From Acidobacteriota bacterium (GTDB lineage Bacteria > Acidobacteriota > Blastocatellia > RBC074), in NCBI GenBank assembly GCA_016710075.1, contig JADJLO010000002.1:222633-286632 (forward strand): a stretch of 64,000 nt of DNA, read 5' to 3'. Under the pieces are notes generated by a model. The model did not search any database and had not been told where the DNA came from. It was given only the letters and a program-made list of their open reading frames with translations. Shown here one piece after another: positions 18,254 through 28,749 of the stretch (within the stretch, counting starts at the first letter, position 1; every line of letters starts with the position of its first letter). Both the position numbers and the translations under genes were made by a program.

Positions 18254-19177
18254 TCAGATCCCTATCAGCCCGGCCCGGATTAAAAATAACGAGATGGTGC
18301 CGACCAGCAGCCAGAGGATGACTCCCTGAAGCAGAGGCCTGACTCCGACTTTGCGCAGCGTGGCGACCGAGATTCCGCTGCCGATCAGAAAGAGCGTGAT
18401 CGTCAAACCGATTCTTGCCAGCCTGTAGATCAGCGAATAGAAGTCATGACCGGCAGGCACGTAGCTGTTGATGACTGCGGCAAGACAGAAAAAAAGGATG
18501 AACCATGGCCATTGGATCTTCGCATCCTGTCGTTTGAACCAGGCCGTTCCGACCGCAACCGGGACTATCCACAGCGCGCGCGCCAGCTTCACGGTCGTTC
18601 CCACTGCCAGCGCCCCGGCTCCATATTTTGACGCAGCTCCAACCACCGAACTCGTATCGTGAATCGCCAGCGCGGCCCATAAGCCGAATTGGGACTGGCT
18701 CAAGCCCGCCCATAACCCGATGGCTGGGAAGACAAGCAGCGCAACCGAATTGAGAATAAATACCGTCCCCAGTGAGACGCTCATCTCCTCTTCCTTTGCC
18801 CCGGCAACAGGGCCGACCGCTGCAATCGCACTCCCGCCGCAGATGGCCGTCCCCACCGAGATCAGCAGCGCGCTGGTCGATTCGATCTTTAAAATGCGCC
18901 CCAGCAGCATCCCTGCCGCCATCGTTGCCGCGATACCTATAGCCGTGTAGATGAAACCCGACCGTCCGGCGTGCAACACCTCAGACAGGTTCATCCCGAA
19001 ACCCAGGCCCACCACGCTGGCCTGCAGCAGCGTCTTCGTCAGCGCTTTAGTCTGTTTGGCATATGGATTGTGGACCAGAAGCCCGAAGGCAAGCCCGATC
19101 GCCAGCGCAAGCGGAGGCGATGACCACGGAGAGACAATTACTAAAAGGCAGCAGAAATAGACGATCTTTGGGAACAT
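18254..19177 (-). CDS. YeiH-family inner-membrane permease (UPF0324)
   Basis: A 307-residue, very hydrophobic protein with about nine to ten membrane segments, including VGLGFGMNLSEVL and VGTAICGGSAIAAVGPV, signatures of the YeiH family often annotated as putative sulfate exporters. The DTSSVVGAASKYG motif is also conserved. With the sulfite dehydrogenase about 6 kb away a sulfur-anion role is possible but not shown; no regulator of the YeiE type is adjacent. The gene is intact. Confidence 0.85.
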   Translation of the reverse strand: MFPKIVYFCCLLVIVSPWSSPPLALAIGLAFGLLVHNPYAKQTKALTKTLLQASVVGLGFGMNLSEVLHAGRSGFIYTAIGIAATMAAGMLLGRILKIESTSALLISVGTAICGGSAIAAVGPVAGAKEEEMSVSLGTVFILNSVALLVFPAIGLWAGLSQSQFGLWAALAIHDTSSVVGAASKYGAGALAVGTTVKLARALWIVPVAVGTAWFKRQDAKIQWPWFILFFCLAAVINSYVPAGHDFYSLIYRLARIGLTITLFLIGSGISVATLRKVGVRPLLQGVILWLLVGTISLFLIRAGLIGI

Positions 19178-19746
19178 GCCCCGCAGTATAAGCAGTCAGG
19201 GCCGAATGTGTCTAATCAATCAACAGGCTCATCAAGATCGATCTCGCCGGGTTTCCTCCGTCCAATCCACCCGAGCACGGCCTGTTCAATCAATAACATT
19301 TATTACTACTGTTGTTACCCGGTCTGTGGAATAACCGGTATTGGGTGATTTTACGCAATTCTGGTGATATTCCCCATTCTTATGACCCTATAAGGAGATT
19401 TTATAGGTGAAATTCCGCTAATTCCAATTCGAAAAAGGGAAATCGGGAACTCCGGAAGAATCATTACAGGGAAGACCGGTATTCCTTGTCAGAACTGTAA
19501 GCACAGTCTTTTCAACAATAAATTTAACGCTTTAATAAGTCGGGCAATTTTCGACAATCGCTCGCAGGTAATTGAGCCAGCGGAATGCATATTGCATCAA
19601 GAGACTCAAATTATCCATGCAATTTTTTGAAGCTTATGAGTCATTGGCAATCAAAAAAATGAAAAAGCTTCATTTGAGAAAAGTGAGAAAGGTCAGGTGT
19701 CGCAAAAACATGTATGTAATGCGATGAAAAAGTGAAAGGAGGTTTT
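19178..19746. other. Long non-coding region upstream of the hydrogenase operon
   Basis: No gene of credible length lies here. An inverted repeat CCTATAA-N7-TTATAGG occurs at about 19390-19410. No convincing sigma-70 or sigma-54 promoter was found by eye, so the hydrogenase control site remains undefined. AAAGGAGG at 19735-19742 is the ribosome site of hyaA. Confidence 0.5.
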
Positions 19747-20868
19747 ATGACTGGCAGAAGTCCATCCATTTGGCAGTCAATGAGAGCAAAGGGGTACTCG
19801 CGCCGTGATTTCATTCAATTCTGTACCGTGGCCGCGGTTACAGCCGGCCTTGAGTCGTCTGCGTTGGGCAAAGTCGTTGAGGCATTTGAAACGAAGTCGC
19901 GTCCTCCGGTAGTCTGGCTCCATTTTCAAGAGTGTACCTGCTGCAGTGAATCATTCATCCGCTCGTCACATCCGATAGTCGCCGACATCCTTCTGGATTA
20001 TTTATCCCTCGATTACACAGAGACACTGCAGGCTGCTGCCGGCCATCAGGCGGAAAAATGTCTGCAGGACACGATCAAGAATTATCCCGGAAAATATATT
20101 CTTCTGGTCGAAGGTTCTGTGCCGATGAAGGATGACGGCATTTATTGCATGATCGGCGGGCGTTCATCAGAGGATATCCTGCGCGAAGCGGCGAAAGATG
20201 CAGCGGCAGTCATTGCGTGGGGAAGCTGCGCATCCAACGGATGCATTCAGAGCGCAAAACCGAATCCGACCAACGCGACACCGATTCACAAGATTATCGG
20301 CAAGCCTGTGATCAATGTCCCGGGTTGTCCGCCGATTGCCGATGTCATGACCGGGGTGGTCACGCATCTGCTGGTGTTTGGTATGGCGCCTCAACTCGAC
20401 AGCCAGGGAAGACCCAAGGAGTTCTATGGGCGTCGCGTTCATGACACCTGCTATCGCCGGCCGTATTACGATGCGGGATTGTTCGTCGAAACGTGGGACG
20501 ACGAGGCCGCGCGAAAGGGATATTGCCTGTACAAGATGGGTTGTCGCGGACCAGTCACCTATAACGCATGTTCGGTTACCAAATGGAATGGCGGGGTCAG
20601 TTATCCGATACAATCCGGTCATGGCTGCATAGGTTGCAGCGAGAACGGATTCTGGGATAACGGTCCGTTCTATCAACATCTCGCTTCATTCCCCGGCTTC
20701 GGCATTGAAAGCACTGCGGACACGATTGGCACTGTCGCCGGAATCGCAACCGCGGCCGGTGTGACACTGCACGCTATCACCACAAATATCAGGAAACGTA
20801 AACTGATAAAAGACGAAGTAGCGGAATCGGTCGAAACCGGAAAAAAAGCGGAAGGAGGTGACAAGTAA
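19747..20868 (+). CDS. hyaA: Membrane-bound [NiFe] hydrogenase small subunit, O2-tolerant signature
   Basis: The subunit carries the iron-sulfur relay of an uptake hydrogenase and is exported by Tat (SRRDFIQF near residue 20). The proximal-cluster region reads ECTCCSES, with WGSCASNGCIQ and VPGCPP: together the six cysteines of the [4Fe-3S] cluster of O2-tolerant group 1d enzymes such as E. coli HyaA. Distal and medial cluster ligands (HDTCYRRP, CLYKMGCRG, NACS, GHGCIGCSE) are present. A weakly hydrophobic C-terminal helix (TVAGIATAAGVTLHAITTNI) should anchor it. ATG 19747 is chosen because AAAGGAGG lies five bases upstream; the GTG at 19732 is inside that site. Confidence 0.95.
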   Translation: MTGRSPSIWQSMRAKGYSRRDFIQFCTVAAVTAGLESSALGKVVEAFETKSRPPVVWLHFQECTCCSESFIRSSHPIVADILLDYLSLDYTETLQAAAGHQAEKCLQDTIKNYPGKYILLVEGSVPMKDDGIYCMIGGRSSEDILREAAKDAAAVIAWGSCASNGCIQSAKPNPTNATPIHKIIGKPVINVPGCPPIADVMTGVVTHLLVFGMAPQLDSQGRPKEFYGRRVHDTCYRRPYYDAGLFVETWDDEAARKGYCLYKMGCRGPVTYNACSVTKWNGGVSYPIQSGHGCIGCSENGFWDNGPFYQHLASFPGFGIESTADTIGTVAGIATAAGVTLHAITTNIRKRKLIKDEVAESVETGKKAEGGDK

Positions 20869-22583
20869 TGGCACGCATAGTCGTTGATCCAATCACGCGA
20901 ATCGAAGGGCATCTGCGAATTGAGGCCGTCATCGAGGGCGGCAAGATTACCGATGCCTTCAGTTCAGGCACGATGGTCCGCGGTTTTGAGAAGATACTCA
21001 AGGGGCGCGATCCGCGCGATGCCTGGGCATTTACGGAACGGGCCTGCGGCGTTTGCACCACGGTGCATGCTCTGGCGAGTGTCAGGTGCGTCGAGGACGC
21101 TCTTAAAATCTCGGTTCCCAAAAATGCCGAGCTGATTCGCAATCTCATGTTCTGCACTCAATATGTGCAGGATCACGTCGTTCACTTCTACCACCTGCAC
21201 GCGTTGGACTGGGTGGATATCGTCAGCACCCTCAAGGCAGACCCGGCCGAGACTTCAAAGCTGGCACAATCGTTGTCAAACTGGCCAAAGAGCTCGCCGG
21301 GCTATTTCTCGGATCTGCAGAAGCGATTGAAAACCTATGTTGGCAGCGGCCAGCTTGGCATCTTTGCCAACGGTTACTGGGGGCATCCGGCTTACAAGCT
21401 GCCGCCGGAAGTCAACCTGCTTGCGGTTGCCCATTATCTGGAAGCTCTCGAATGGCAGAAGGAGATCGTCAAGATTCACGCGATCTTCGGCGGCAAAAAT
21501 CCGCACCCGAACTATCTGGTAGGGGGCGTGCCGTGTCCGATCAATACCGATGAGGTCAATGCGCTCAATACCGAGCGGTTGAATCACGTGGGCTCATTGA
21601 TCAGTGGCGCCATGAATTTTGTCGAGCAGGTTTATATTCCCGACTTGATGGCGATTGCAGGTTTTTATAAAGACTGGGCGGCAATTGGCAGCGGCCTCAA
21701 GAATTACATGGCATATGGCGACCTGCCAACTCGCGGTTATAACTACCCCGAATATTTCAAATTCCAGCGAGGAGCCATCCTCAATCGCAATTTGAACGAG
21801 GTCTTTGACGTCAACGGCCGCGATTCAGAAGAGATCAAGGAATACATCTCGCACTCCTGGTACAAATACGCGGATGGCGATACCAAGGGGCTGCATCCGT
21901 GGCAGGGCGAGACGGAATTCAACTTCACCGGGCCGAAACCGCCATTTGAACAATTGAATGTGGAGGGCAAGTATTCGTGGCTCAAGACTCCCAGATGGAA
22001 GGATCACCCGATGGAGGTCGGACCCCTGGCGAGGTTGCTTGTGGCTTTTGCCAAGGGCAATACAGAGGTCAAGGATGTTGTCACCGAAGCGCTTCAGAAG
22101 TTGAATGTTCCGGTCGACGCCCTCTTCTCGACGCTCGGGCGCACCGCGGCACGCGGGCTCGAGACGCGTCTCGTCGTTCGATGGATGAAGGAGTTCTATG
22201 ACCAGTTGATCGCCAGCATCAAAGGCGGCGATGTCAACACCTTCACCCGCGAAAAATGGGATCCATCCACCTGGCCTGCGACCGCCGAAGGCGTGGGCAT
22301 GACGGAGGCGCCGAGGGGCGCTCTGGCTCACTGGATTCGCATCAAGGACAGGCTGATTGACAACTATCAACTTGTTGTGCCGAGCACCTGGAACGCCTCT
22401 CCGCGGGACGCGAAGGGACAGCGATCTGCTTATGAAGAATCGCTGATCGGCACCCCGGTTGCAAATATCGAACAGCCGGTCGAGATACTGCGCACAATCC
22501 ACTCCTTTGACCCGTGTCTTGCCTGTGCCGTTCATATTTATGATCCGGAAGGCAAACACGTTCATCAAGTCCAGTTCAATTGA
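20868..22583 (+). CDS. hyaB: [NiFe] hydrogenase large subunit
   Basis: 571 residues holding the Ni-Fe(CN)2CO site. The L1 motif RACGVC (58-63) and the L2 motif DPCLACAVH near the C-terminus provide the four Cys ligands. After the terminal His comes IYDPEGKHVHQVQFN, the 15-residue extension removed by the maturation protease encoded two genes downstream. The start codon overlaps the hyaA stop (TAATG). H2 oxidised here passes electrons to HyaA and then the b-type cytochrome. No hypABCDEF genes are in the window. Confidence 0.96.
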   Translation: MARIVVDPITRIEGHLRIEAVIEGGKITDAFSSGTMVRGFEKILKGRDPRDAWAFTERACGVCTTVHALASVRCVEDALKISVPKNAELIRNLMFCTQYVQDHVVHFYHLHALDWVDIVSTLKADPAETSKLAQSLSNWPKSSPGYFSDLQKRLKTYVGSGQLGIFANGYWGHPAYKLPPEVNLLAVAHYLEALEWQKEIVKIHAIFGGKNPHPNYLVGGVPCPINTDEVNALNTERLNHVGSLISGAMNFVEQVYIPDLMAIAGFYKDWAAIGSGLKNYMAYGDLPTRGYNYPEYFKFQRGAILNRNLNEVFDVNGRDSEEIKEYISHSWYKYADGDTKGLHPWQGETEFNFTGPKPPFEQLNVEGKYSWLKTPRWKDHPMEVGPLARLLVAFAKGNTEVKDVVTEALQKLNVPVDALFSTLGRTAARGLETRLVVRWMKEFYDQLIASIKGGDVNTFTREKWDPSTWPATAEGVGMTEAPRGALAHWIRIKDRLIDNYQLVVPSTWNASPRDAKGQRSAYEESLIGTPVANIEQPVEILRTIHSFDPCLACAVHIYDPEGKHVHQVQFN

Positions 22584-22594
22584 GGAGGCGTGCC

Positions 22595-23317
22595 ATGACC
22601 AGAGAACCGGAAGCAGTCTATCAATCACCGCCGGCCAATCATGCGCTTTTCAGAAAGATATACGTCTGGGAATTGCCGGTCAGGTTCTACCACTGGCTCA
22701 ATGCCCTGTGCGTAGTAGCCCTGATTTTGACAGGTTTGATTATCGGCAGGCCACTGGCCATCTCTTATTCCAGCGAGGCCTATCAGCAGTACTGGTTTGG
22801 CTGGGTCAGATTCATTCACTTCGTTGCGGCGTTCATCTTCTTCTTCAACTTCCTGGCGAGAATATACTGGGGTTTCGTGGGGAATGAATATGCGCGCTGG
22901 GATAATTTCATTCCATTCAAGGGAGTTCAGTGGCGCGAGATCGTCGAAGTATTGAAGGTTGATATTCTGCAGACTAAATTGCAGAAGTTGATCACGATAG
23001 GCCACAACTCGCTGGCGGGAATAATCTACTTCATGACATTTCTCGTCGCGCTGTTTCAGGCGATTACCGGGTTTGCTCTCTATTCGAGCATGAGCGCTTC
23101 GTTCTTCCCGCGACTCTTTGCCTGGATAGTGCCATTGATGGGCGGAGATTTCGCCGTTCGCCAGTGGCATCATGTATTTATGTGGTTCTTCGTTCTATTC
23201 ATCATCGTGCACGTTTACCTGGTCTTCTATCACGATTATATCGAAGGCCGTGGCACGACCTCGTCGATGGTGGGTGGATGGAAATTTCAACGAGAAGATG
23301 AACTCAAACGGAAATAA
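22595..23317 (+). CDS. hyaC: Hydrogenase b-type cytochrome membrane subunit
   Basis: A 240-residue membrane protein with four hydrophobic helices. Heme-binding His candidates are in FYHWLNAL, FIHFVAAF and the HHVFMWFF...IVHVYLVFYHDY segment. It anchors HyaAB and hands electrons to quinone. ATG 22595 is preferred because GGAGG lies seven bases upstream, between hyaB and this codon. The 3' end overlaps the maturation protease start by 20 bases. Confidence 0.93.
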   Translation: MTREPEAVYQSPPANHALFRKIYVWELPVRFYHWLNALCVVALILTGLIIGRPLAISYSSEAYQQYWFGWVRFIHFVAAFIFFFNFLARIYWGFVGNEYARWDNFIPFKGVQWREIVEVLKVDILQTKLQKLITIGHNSLAGIIYFMTFLVALFQAITGFALYSSMSASFFPRLFAWIVPLMGGDFAVRQWHHVFMWFFVLFIIVHVYLVFYHDYIEGRGTTSSMVGGWKFQREDELKRK

Positions 23318-23771
23318 TCATAAATCCGATACCCTCATCCTCGGCATCGGCAACATCCTGATGGGGGATGAGGGTGTCGGCGTTCGCGTAGTCGAGGAGA
23401 TACAGAAAGCGAGGCTTCCCGTCAATGTCACCTGCCTTGATGGAGGCACGGGGAGTTTTCTGCTCCTTGATCCTATGCAGAGTGCCGAAAAAGTCATTCT
23501 TATCGATGCCACAGTGGACGGGGCGCCGGCTGGCACCCTGCGCAGGCTTCAACCTCGCTTTTCATCCGACTATCCACGCACACTGACGGCACATGACATT
23601 GGTCTTAAAGACTTGCTCGACACTTTTTACCTGCTGGGCAATCAACCTGAAGTGGTTTTATACGCAGTCTCAATTCCACCATTGCATGAAATGGGACTTG
23701 ATTTAACTCCTCAAGTGGCTTCCCGCATTCCGGAAATAGCCCGGCAGATTCTGGCTGAGGTCAATGAGTAA
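23298..23771 (+). CDS. hyaD: Hydrogenase maturation protease
   Basis: A 157-residue endopeptidase of the HyaD/HybD family. LILGIGNILMGDEGVGVRVV holds the nickel-sensing acidic residues, LDGGTG and LIDAT follow, and LTAHDIGLKDLL contains the conserved His. It removes the C-terminal tail of HyaB after nickel insertion. The start lies inside the hyaC 3' end, indicating coupled translation. Last gene of the operon; an intrinsic terminator stands 100 bases downstream. Confidence 0.92.
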   Translation: MNSNGNNHKSDTLILGIGNILMGDEGVGVRVVEEIQKARLPVNVTCLDGGTGSFLLLDPMQSAEKVILIDATVDGAPAGTLRRLQPRFSSDYPRTLTAHDIGLKDLLDTFYLLGNQPEVVLYAVSIPPLHEMGLDLTPQVASRIPEIARQILAEVNE

Positions 23772-23871
23772 ATAACACACGATTAATGCAAAAGAACCGG
23801 ACATTCAAGAAAGTCAACTGCGTAGTAAGTTTGTGATGTGAGGTAAAGCAGCTTTGCTGCAGGATGAATCA

Positions 23872-23914
23872 GGGCAGGATTGGCGGGGCACCGCCGGTCC
23901 TGCCCGTTTTTTTT
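23872..23914 (+). terminator. Intrinsic terminator after the hydrogenase operon
   Basis: GGGCAGGA at 23872-23879 pairs with TCCTGCCC at 23898-23905, with an inner CGG-rich hairpin, followed after G by eight T residues (23907-23914). Confidence 0.9.
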
Positions 23915-24023
23915 CTTTGTTTCGTAATCCCTTTTCTTCTTCGTGTATTCCGTTTTTTTGGAATGTCCCGTATTCTTTCCGGCAACACCAATGTCCATTT
24001 AACCATTGACGAGGAGCTGAAAT

Positions 24024-26189
<2,166 letters not shown>

Positions 26190-26235
26190 CAGCCCTGATT
26201 CTTTACTCATTTTTCATATCGGAGGATTTATTATT

Positions 26236-27393
26236 ATGTACGACATTGGAGTAGCGGTTATCGGTGCCGGGTTTATGGGGCCAACGCATGTCGAGGCGTT
26301 GCGCCGGCTCAATATCAACGTGGTCGGGATTCTGGGAGTCGACGAAGCAGAATCGCGTCAGGCGGCGCAAAAGCTTGGCCTCGGGAAAGCTTTTGCGGAT
26401 TTCGCGGCCGTACTGGCCGACAAGCAGGTGCATAGCGTGCACATCACGACCCCCAATCGATTGCATTTCGAGATGGCGCGCGCTGCTCTTAAAGCGGGCA
26501 AGCATGTCCTCTGTGAAAAGCCGCTGGCCATGAATTCGCGGGAATCGGGAGAACTGGCGGCTCTTGCTCAATCCACAGGGCGTGCTGCGGGCGTCAATTA
26601 CAACATGCGCTTTTACCCGCTCAACATCGAGGTCCGCGAGCGGATTCGACGCGGAGACCTGGGCGATATCCTTTCCGTCTACGGCAGTTATGTTCAGGAT
26701 TGGCTGCTCTATCCCACCGATTACAATTGGCGAGTACTTGATAAGGAAGGCGGGCAATTGCGGGCGATAGCCGACATCGGCACGCATTGGCTGGATCTGA
26801 TGTATGCCGTGACCGGGCTTGATGTGGAGGCCGTCTGCGCTGATTTGCATACGATCCATCCGGTCAGGCAGCGGCCACTGGGTGAAGTCGAGACTTTCAA
26901 AGGGAAAGTCGAACAGGTTGCCGCCACGGTGCCTGTTGAGATTGCCACGGAAGATCTGGGCTCGGTCATGCTGCGATTCCGTGGCGGCGCACGCGGCCAT
27001 TTATGGGTTTCGCAGGCGACGGCCGGTCGCAAGAACTGCCTCCGCTTTGAAATTGCAGGTTCGAAGGCCGCTGCCGCCTGGAATGGTGAACAGCCCAACG
27101 AACTGTGGCTCGGTTACCGCGACCACGCCAACGAAATTCTACTCAAGGATCCGGGGCTGGCCTCGGATGCAGCTCGCGCCGCGACCTCGTTTCCAGGCGG
27201 GCACATCGAAGGGTATCCCGATACTTTCAAGCAGTGCTTCCGCGCGTTTTATGATTATATTGCCGCGGGCGACCCAACCGCACCGCCGCCGTTCCCGACC
27301 TTTGCCGAGGGTCATCGAGAGGTTCTGCTCTGCGAGGCCATTCTGCAAAGCCACCAGGAACAACGCTGGATTGAGATCGAAAGTAAAAAATAA
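26236..27393 (+). CDS. Gfo/Idh/MocA-family NAD(P)-dependent oxidoreductase
   Basis: 385 residues. The Rossmann fold begins VAVIGAGFMGPTHVEAL, with the family EKP motif in LCEKPLAM (catalytic Lys) and ADIGTHWLDLMYAVTG in the substrate domain (conserved Asp and His). Members oxidise or reduce sugars and inositols; this sequence resembles the bacterial dehydrogenases of unassigned sugar specificity. GGAGG lies 10 bases before ATG 26236. It follows the S9 peptidase by 46 bases and may be co-transcribed. Confidence 0.9.
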   Translation: MYDIGVAVIGAGFMGPTHVEALRRLNINVVGILGVDEAESRQAAQKLGLGKAFADFAAVLADKQVHSVHITTPNRLHFEMARAALKAGKHVLCEKPLAMNSRESGELAALAQSTGRAAGVNYNMRFYPLNIEVRERIRRGDLGDILSVYGSYVQDWLLYPTDYNWRVLDKEGGQLRAIADIGTHWLDLMYAVTGLDVEAVCADLHTIHPVRQRPLGEVETFKGKVEQVAATVPVEIATEDLGSVMLRFRGGARGHLWVSQATAGRKNCLRFEIAGSKAAAAWNGEQPNELWLGYRDHANEILLKDPGLASDAARAATSFPGGHIEGYPDTFKQCFRAFYDYIAAGDPTAPPPFPTFAEGHREVLLCEAILQSHQEQRWIEIESKK

Positions 27394-27547
27394 TTTAGCC
27401 TGAGTCGGGCATCCCCACTGTTCGGCTGCGGGACTATTCGCTCGCTGGCTCATTACTACGGATCTTTTCCAGGAGCTTCGCCCATGGCTATTTTCTTTGG
27501 CCCTTCGGGGCCGGTTCGCTCAGTGTCCGAATGTTGTCTGTTCTGAT

Positions 27548-28072
27548 CTAGGCCCAGCATTGCCTGCCCACCAGTTCCGTTCTCAGAATATTCCTGCCAC
27601 GACTAAGTCTGGACATGACGGTCCCCTGGGGTATTCTGAGAATCTGTGAGATCTCCCTGTAGGCGTATTCATAGACATCAGCCATCATGATGATTACACG
27701 ATAATTTTCAGGGACGCGTTCAAGAGCAGAAATCATCTCTTGATCACTGAGTTCCTGTGAAACCGGGGGCTCCCAGGCCAGCTCATCGAAGATGTATTGC
27801 TCGTCTTCGTTCAACGTGACAAGGCGATTGGATTTTCGCCGATGATGGTCTATGACATGAAACATGATCTTGAAAAGCCACGCGCGACAGTTGGTTCCAG
27901 GTTCGTATCGATGGAAAGACTTCCAGGCCTGAAGGTAGACTTCCTGGACAACTTCCTCTGCCTCAGTTTGATTTTTCATGATGCGGCGCGCGACGCGAAA
28001 GAGGTCGTTCATTACGGGAAGCGCCGTCGTCTCAAAATGGTCTCTAACAGTTGTTGGTTGCTGGGTAAACAT
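27548..28072 (-). CDS. ECF-type RNA polymerase sigma factor
   Basis: 174 residues with sigma region 2 (NDLFRVARRIMKNQTEAEEVVQEVYLQAWKSFHRYEPGTNCRAWLF, with NQTEAEEVVQ as core-binding helix) and region 4 (VPENYRVIIMMADVYEYAYREISQILRIPQGTVMSRLSRGR). It should direct RNA polymerase to a dedicated promoter set. ATG 28072 has GGAGA upstream. A small STAS-domain gene lies 55 bases upstream on the same strand and may regulate it or share a signal; no membrane anti-sigma factor is visible. Confidence 0.9.
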   Translation of the reverse strand: MFTQQPTTVRDHFETTALPVMNDLFRVARRIMKNQTEAEEVVQEVYLQAWKSFHRYEPGTNCRAWLFKIMFHVIDHHRRKSNRLVTLNEDEQYIFDELAWEPPVSQELSDQEMISALERVPENYRVIIMMADVYEYAYREISQILRIPQGTVMSRLSRGRNILRTELVGRQCWA

Positions 28073-28127
28073 CAAACTTCTCTCCTTCTTTTCGTGCGTT
28101 GGGATTTTTTTTGCGGCGAAATCGGAT

Positions 28128-28441
28128 TCAGTTTCCGGCCTGATCGGTGATCGGCGTCAGATAGTCTTCACGCGAATCGGTCTGGAACTGATTGAGCTGT
28201 TCATTCAGAAACGGGGAACAGGTTATTAAAGCAATTTCTCTTTCATTTATATGTCGGAGCAATCTCAATCCCTCGTTATCTGCATAGGTAACGTCGGTCA
28301 GATCGAGAGAGAGCGCGCATTTTTGTTCAGAATTTGTTCGCACATGATCCTGAACAAGCCGACCCACTGATCTATGAGCTTTCCTTCGAGCCTTAAGAAG
28401 ATTGAACCGTTTGTTATTTTTTCTTCATTGATTCTCAGCAT
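28128..28441 (-). pseudogene. STAS-domain protein (anti-sigma antagonist type), frameshifted
   Basis: ATG 28441 with AAGGAG upstream starts MLRINEEKITNGSIFLRLEG. An indel near 28345-28360 joins QWVGLF to QDHVRTNSEQKCALSLDLTD, giving a STAS fold with the switch-region DLTDVTYADNEGLRLLRHI. In place of the usual DSSG it has ADNEG, so the phosphorylated Ser is not evident. It is immediately upstream of the ECF sigma gene and probably in one operon. Confidence 0.65.
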
Positions 28442-28749
28442 CTGCAGTCGCTCCTTTTGAGATAACTTACGCGGGGTAATTGGCAAGGCGAGTGCCACGA
28501 AGAGAAAGGAAGAGGATCTTTTCTAAACACTGTATTGAGTGGAGTTGAAAGCTTCGAGGTTCAGTGAGGCGGTCTCCGGCCACGAATGGTCGGAGACCGG
28601 GCCACGATTTATCGTAGAGTTAACGCGGCAATTGTGAAGACAGGATAAAGGATTGACTGGCAACAATTCCGGACATGGTGTTAAAGTACCTTTTTCCGTG
28701 GGCGTACATCAGGTAGTTGAGGCATAAACTATAGAAGAAAGGCGAGTCC
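28442..28749. other. Divergent intergenic region between STAS and kinase genes
   Basis: It contains a hairpin GGTCTCCG (28571-28578) with CGGAGACC (28591-28598) and no gene. The kinase start is preceded by AAAGGCGAG. No clear -35/-10 pair could be fixed by eye. Confidence 0.5.

Noticed and set aside
19620..19740. TGGCAATCAA upstream of hyaA as a sigma-54 promoter
   Set aside because: The following bases do not contain TTGC at the right spacing.
21825..22628. 267-residue minus-strand frame over the hydrogenase large subunit
   Set aside because: Antisense of hyaB, a clear conserved gene.
26203..27000. 265-residue minus-strand frame over the oxidoreductase
   Set aside because: Antisense of the Gfo/Idh/MocA gene with Rossmann and EKP motifs.
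28670..28690. TGGCAA resembling a sigma-54 -24 box upstream of the kinase
   Set aside because: No GC element at the required distance.
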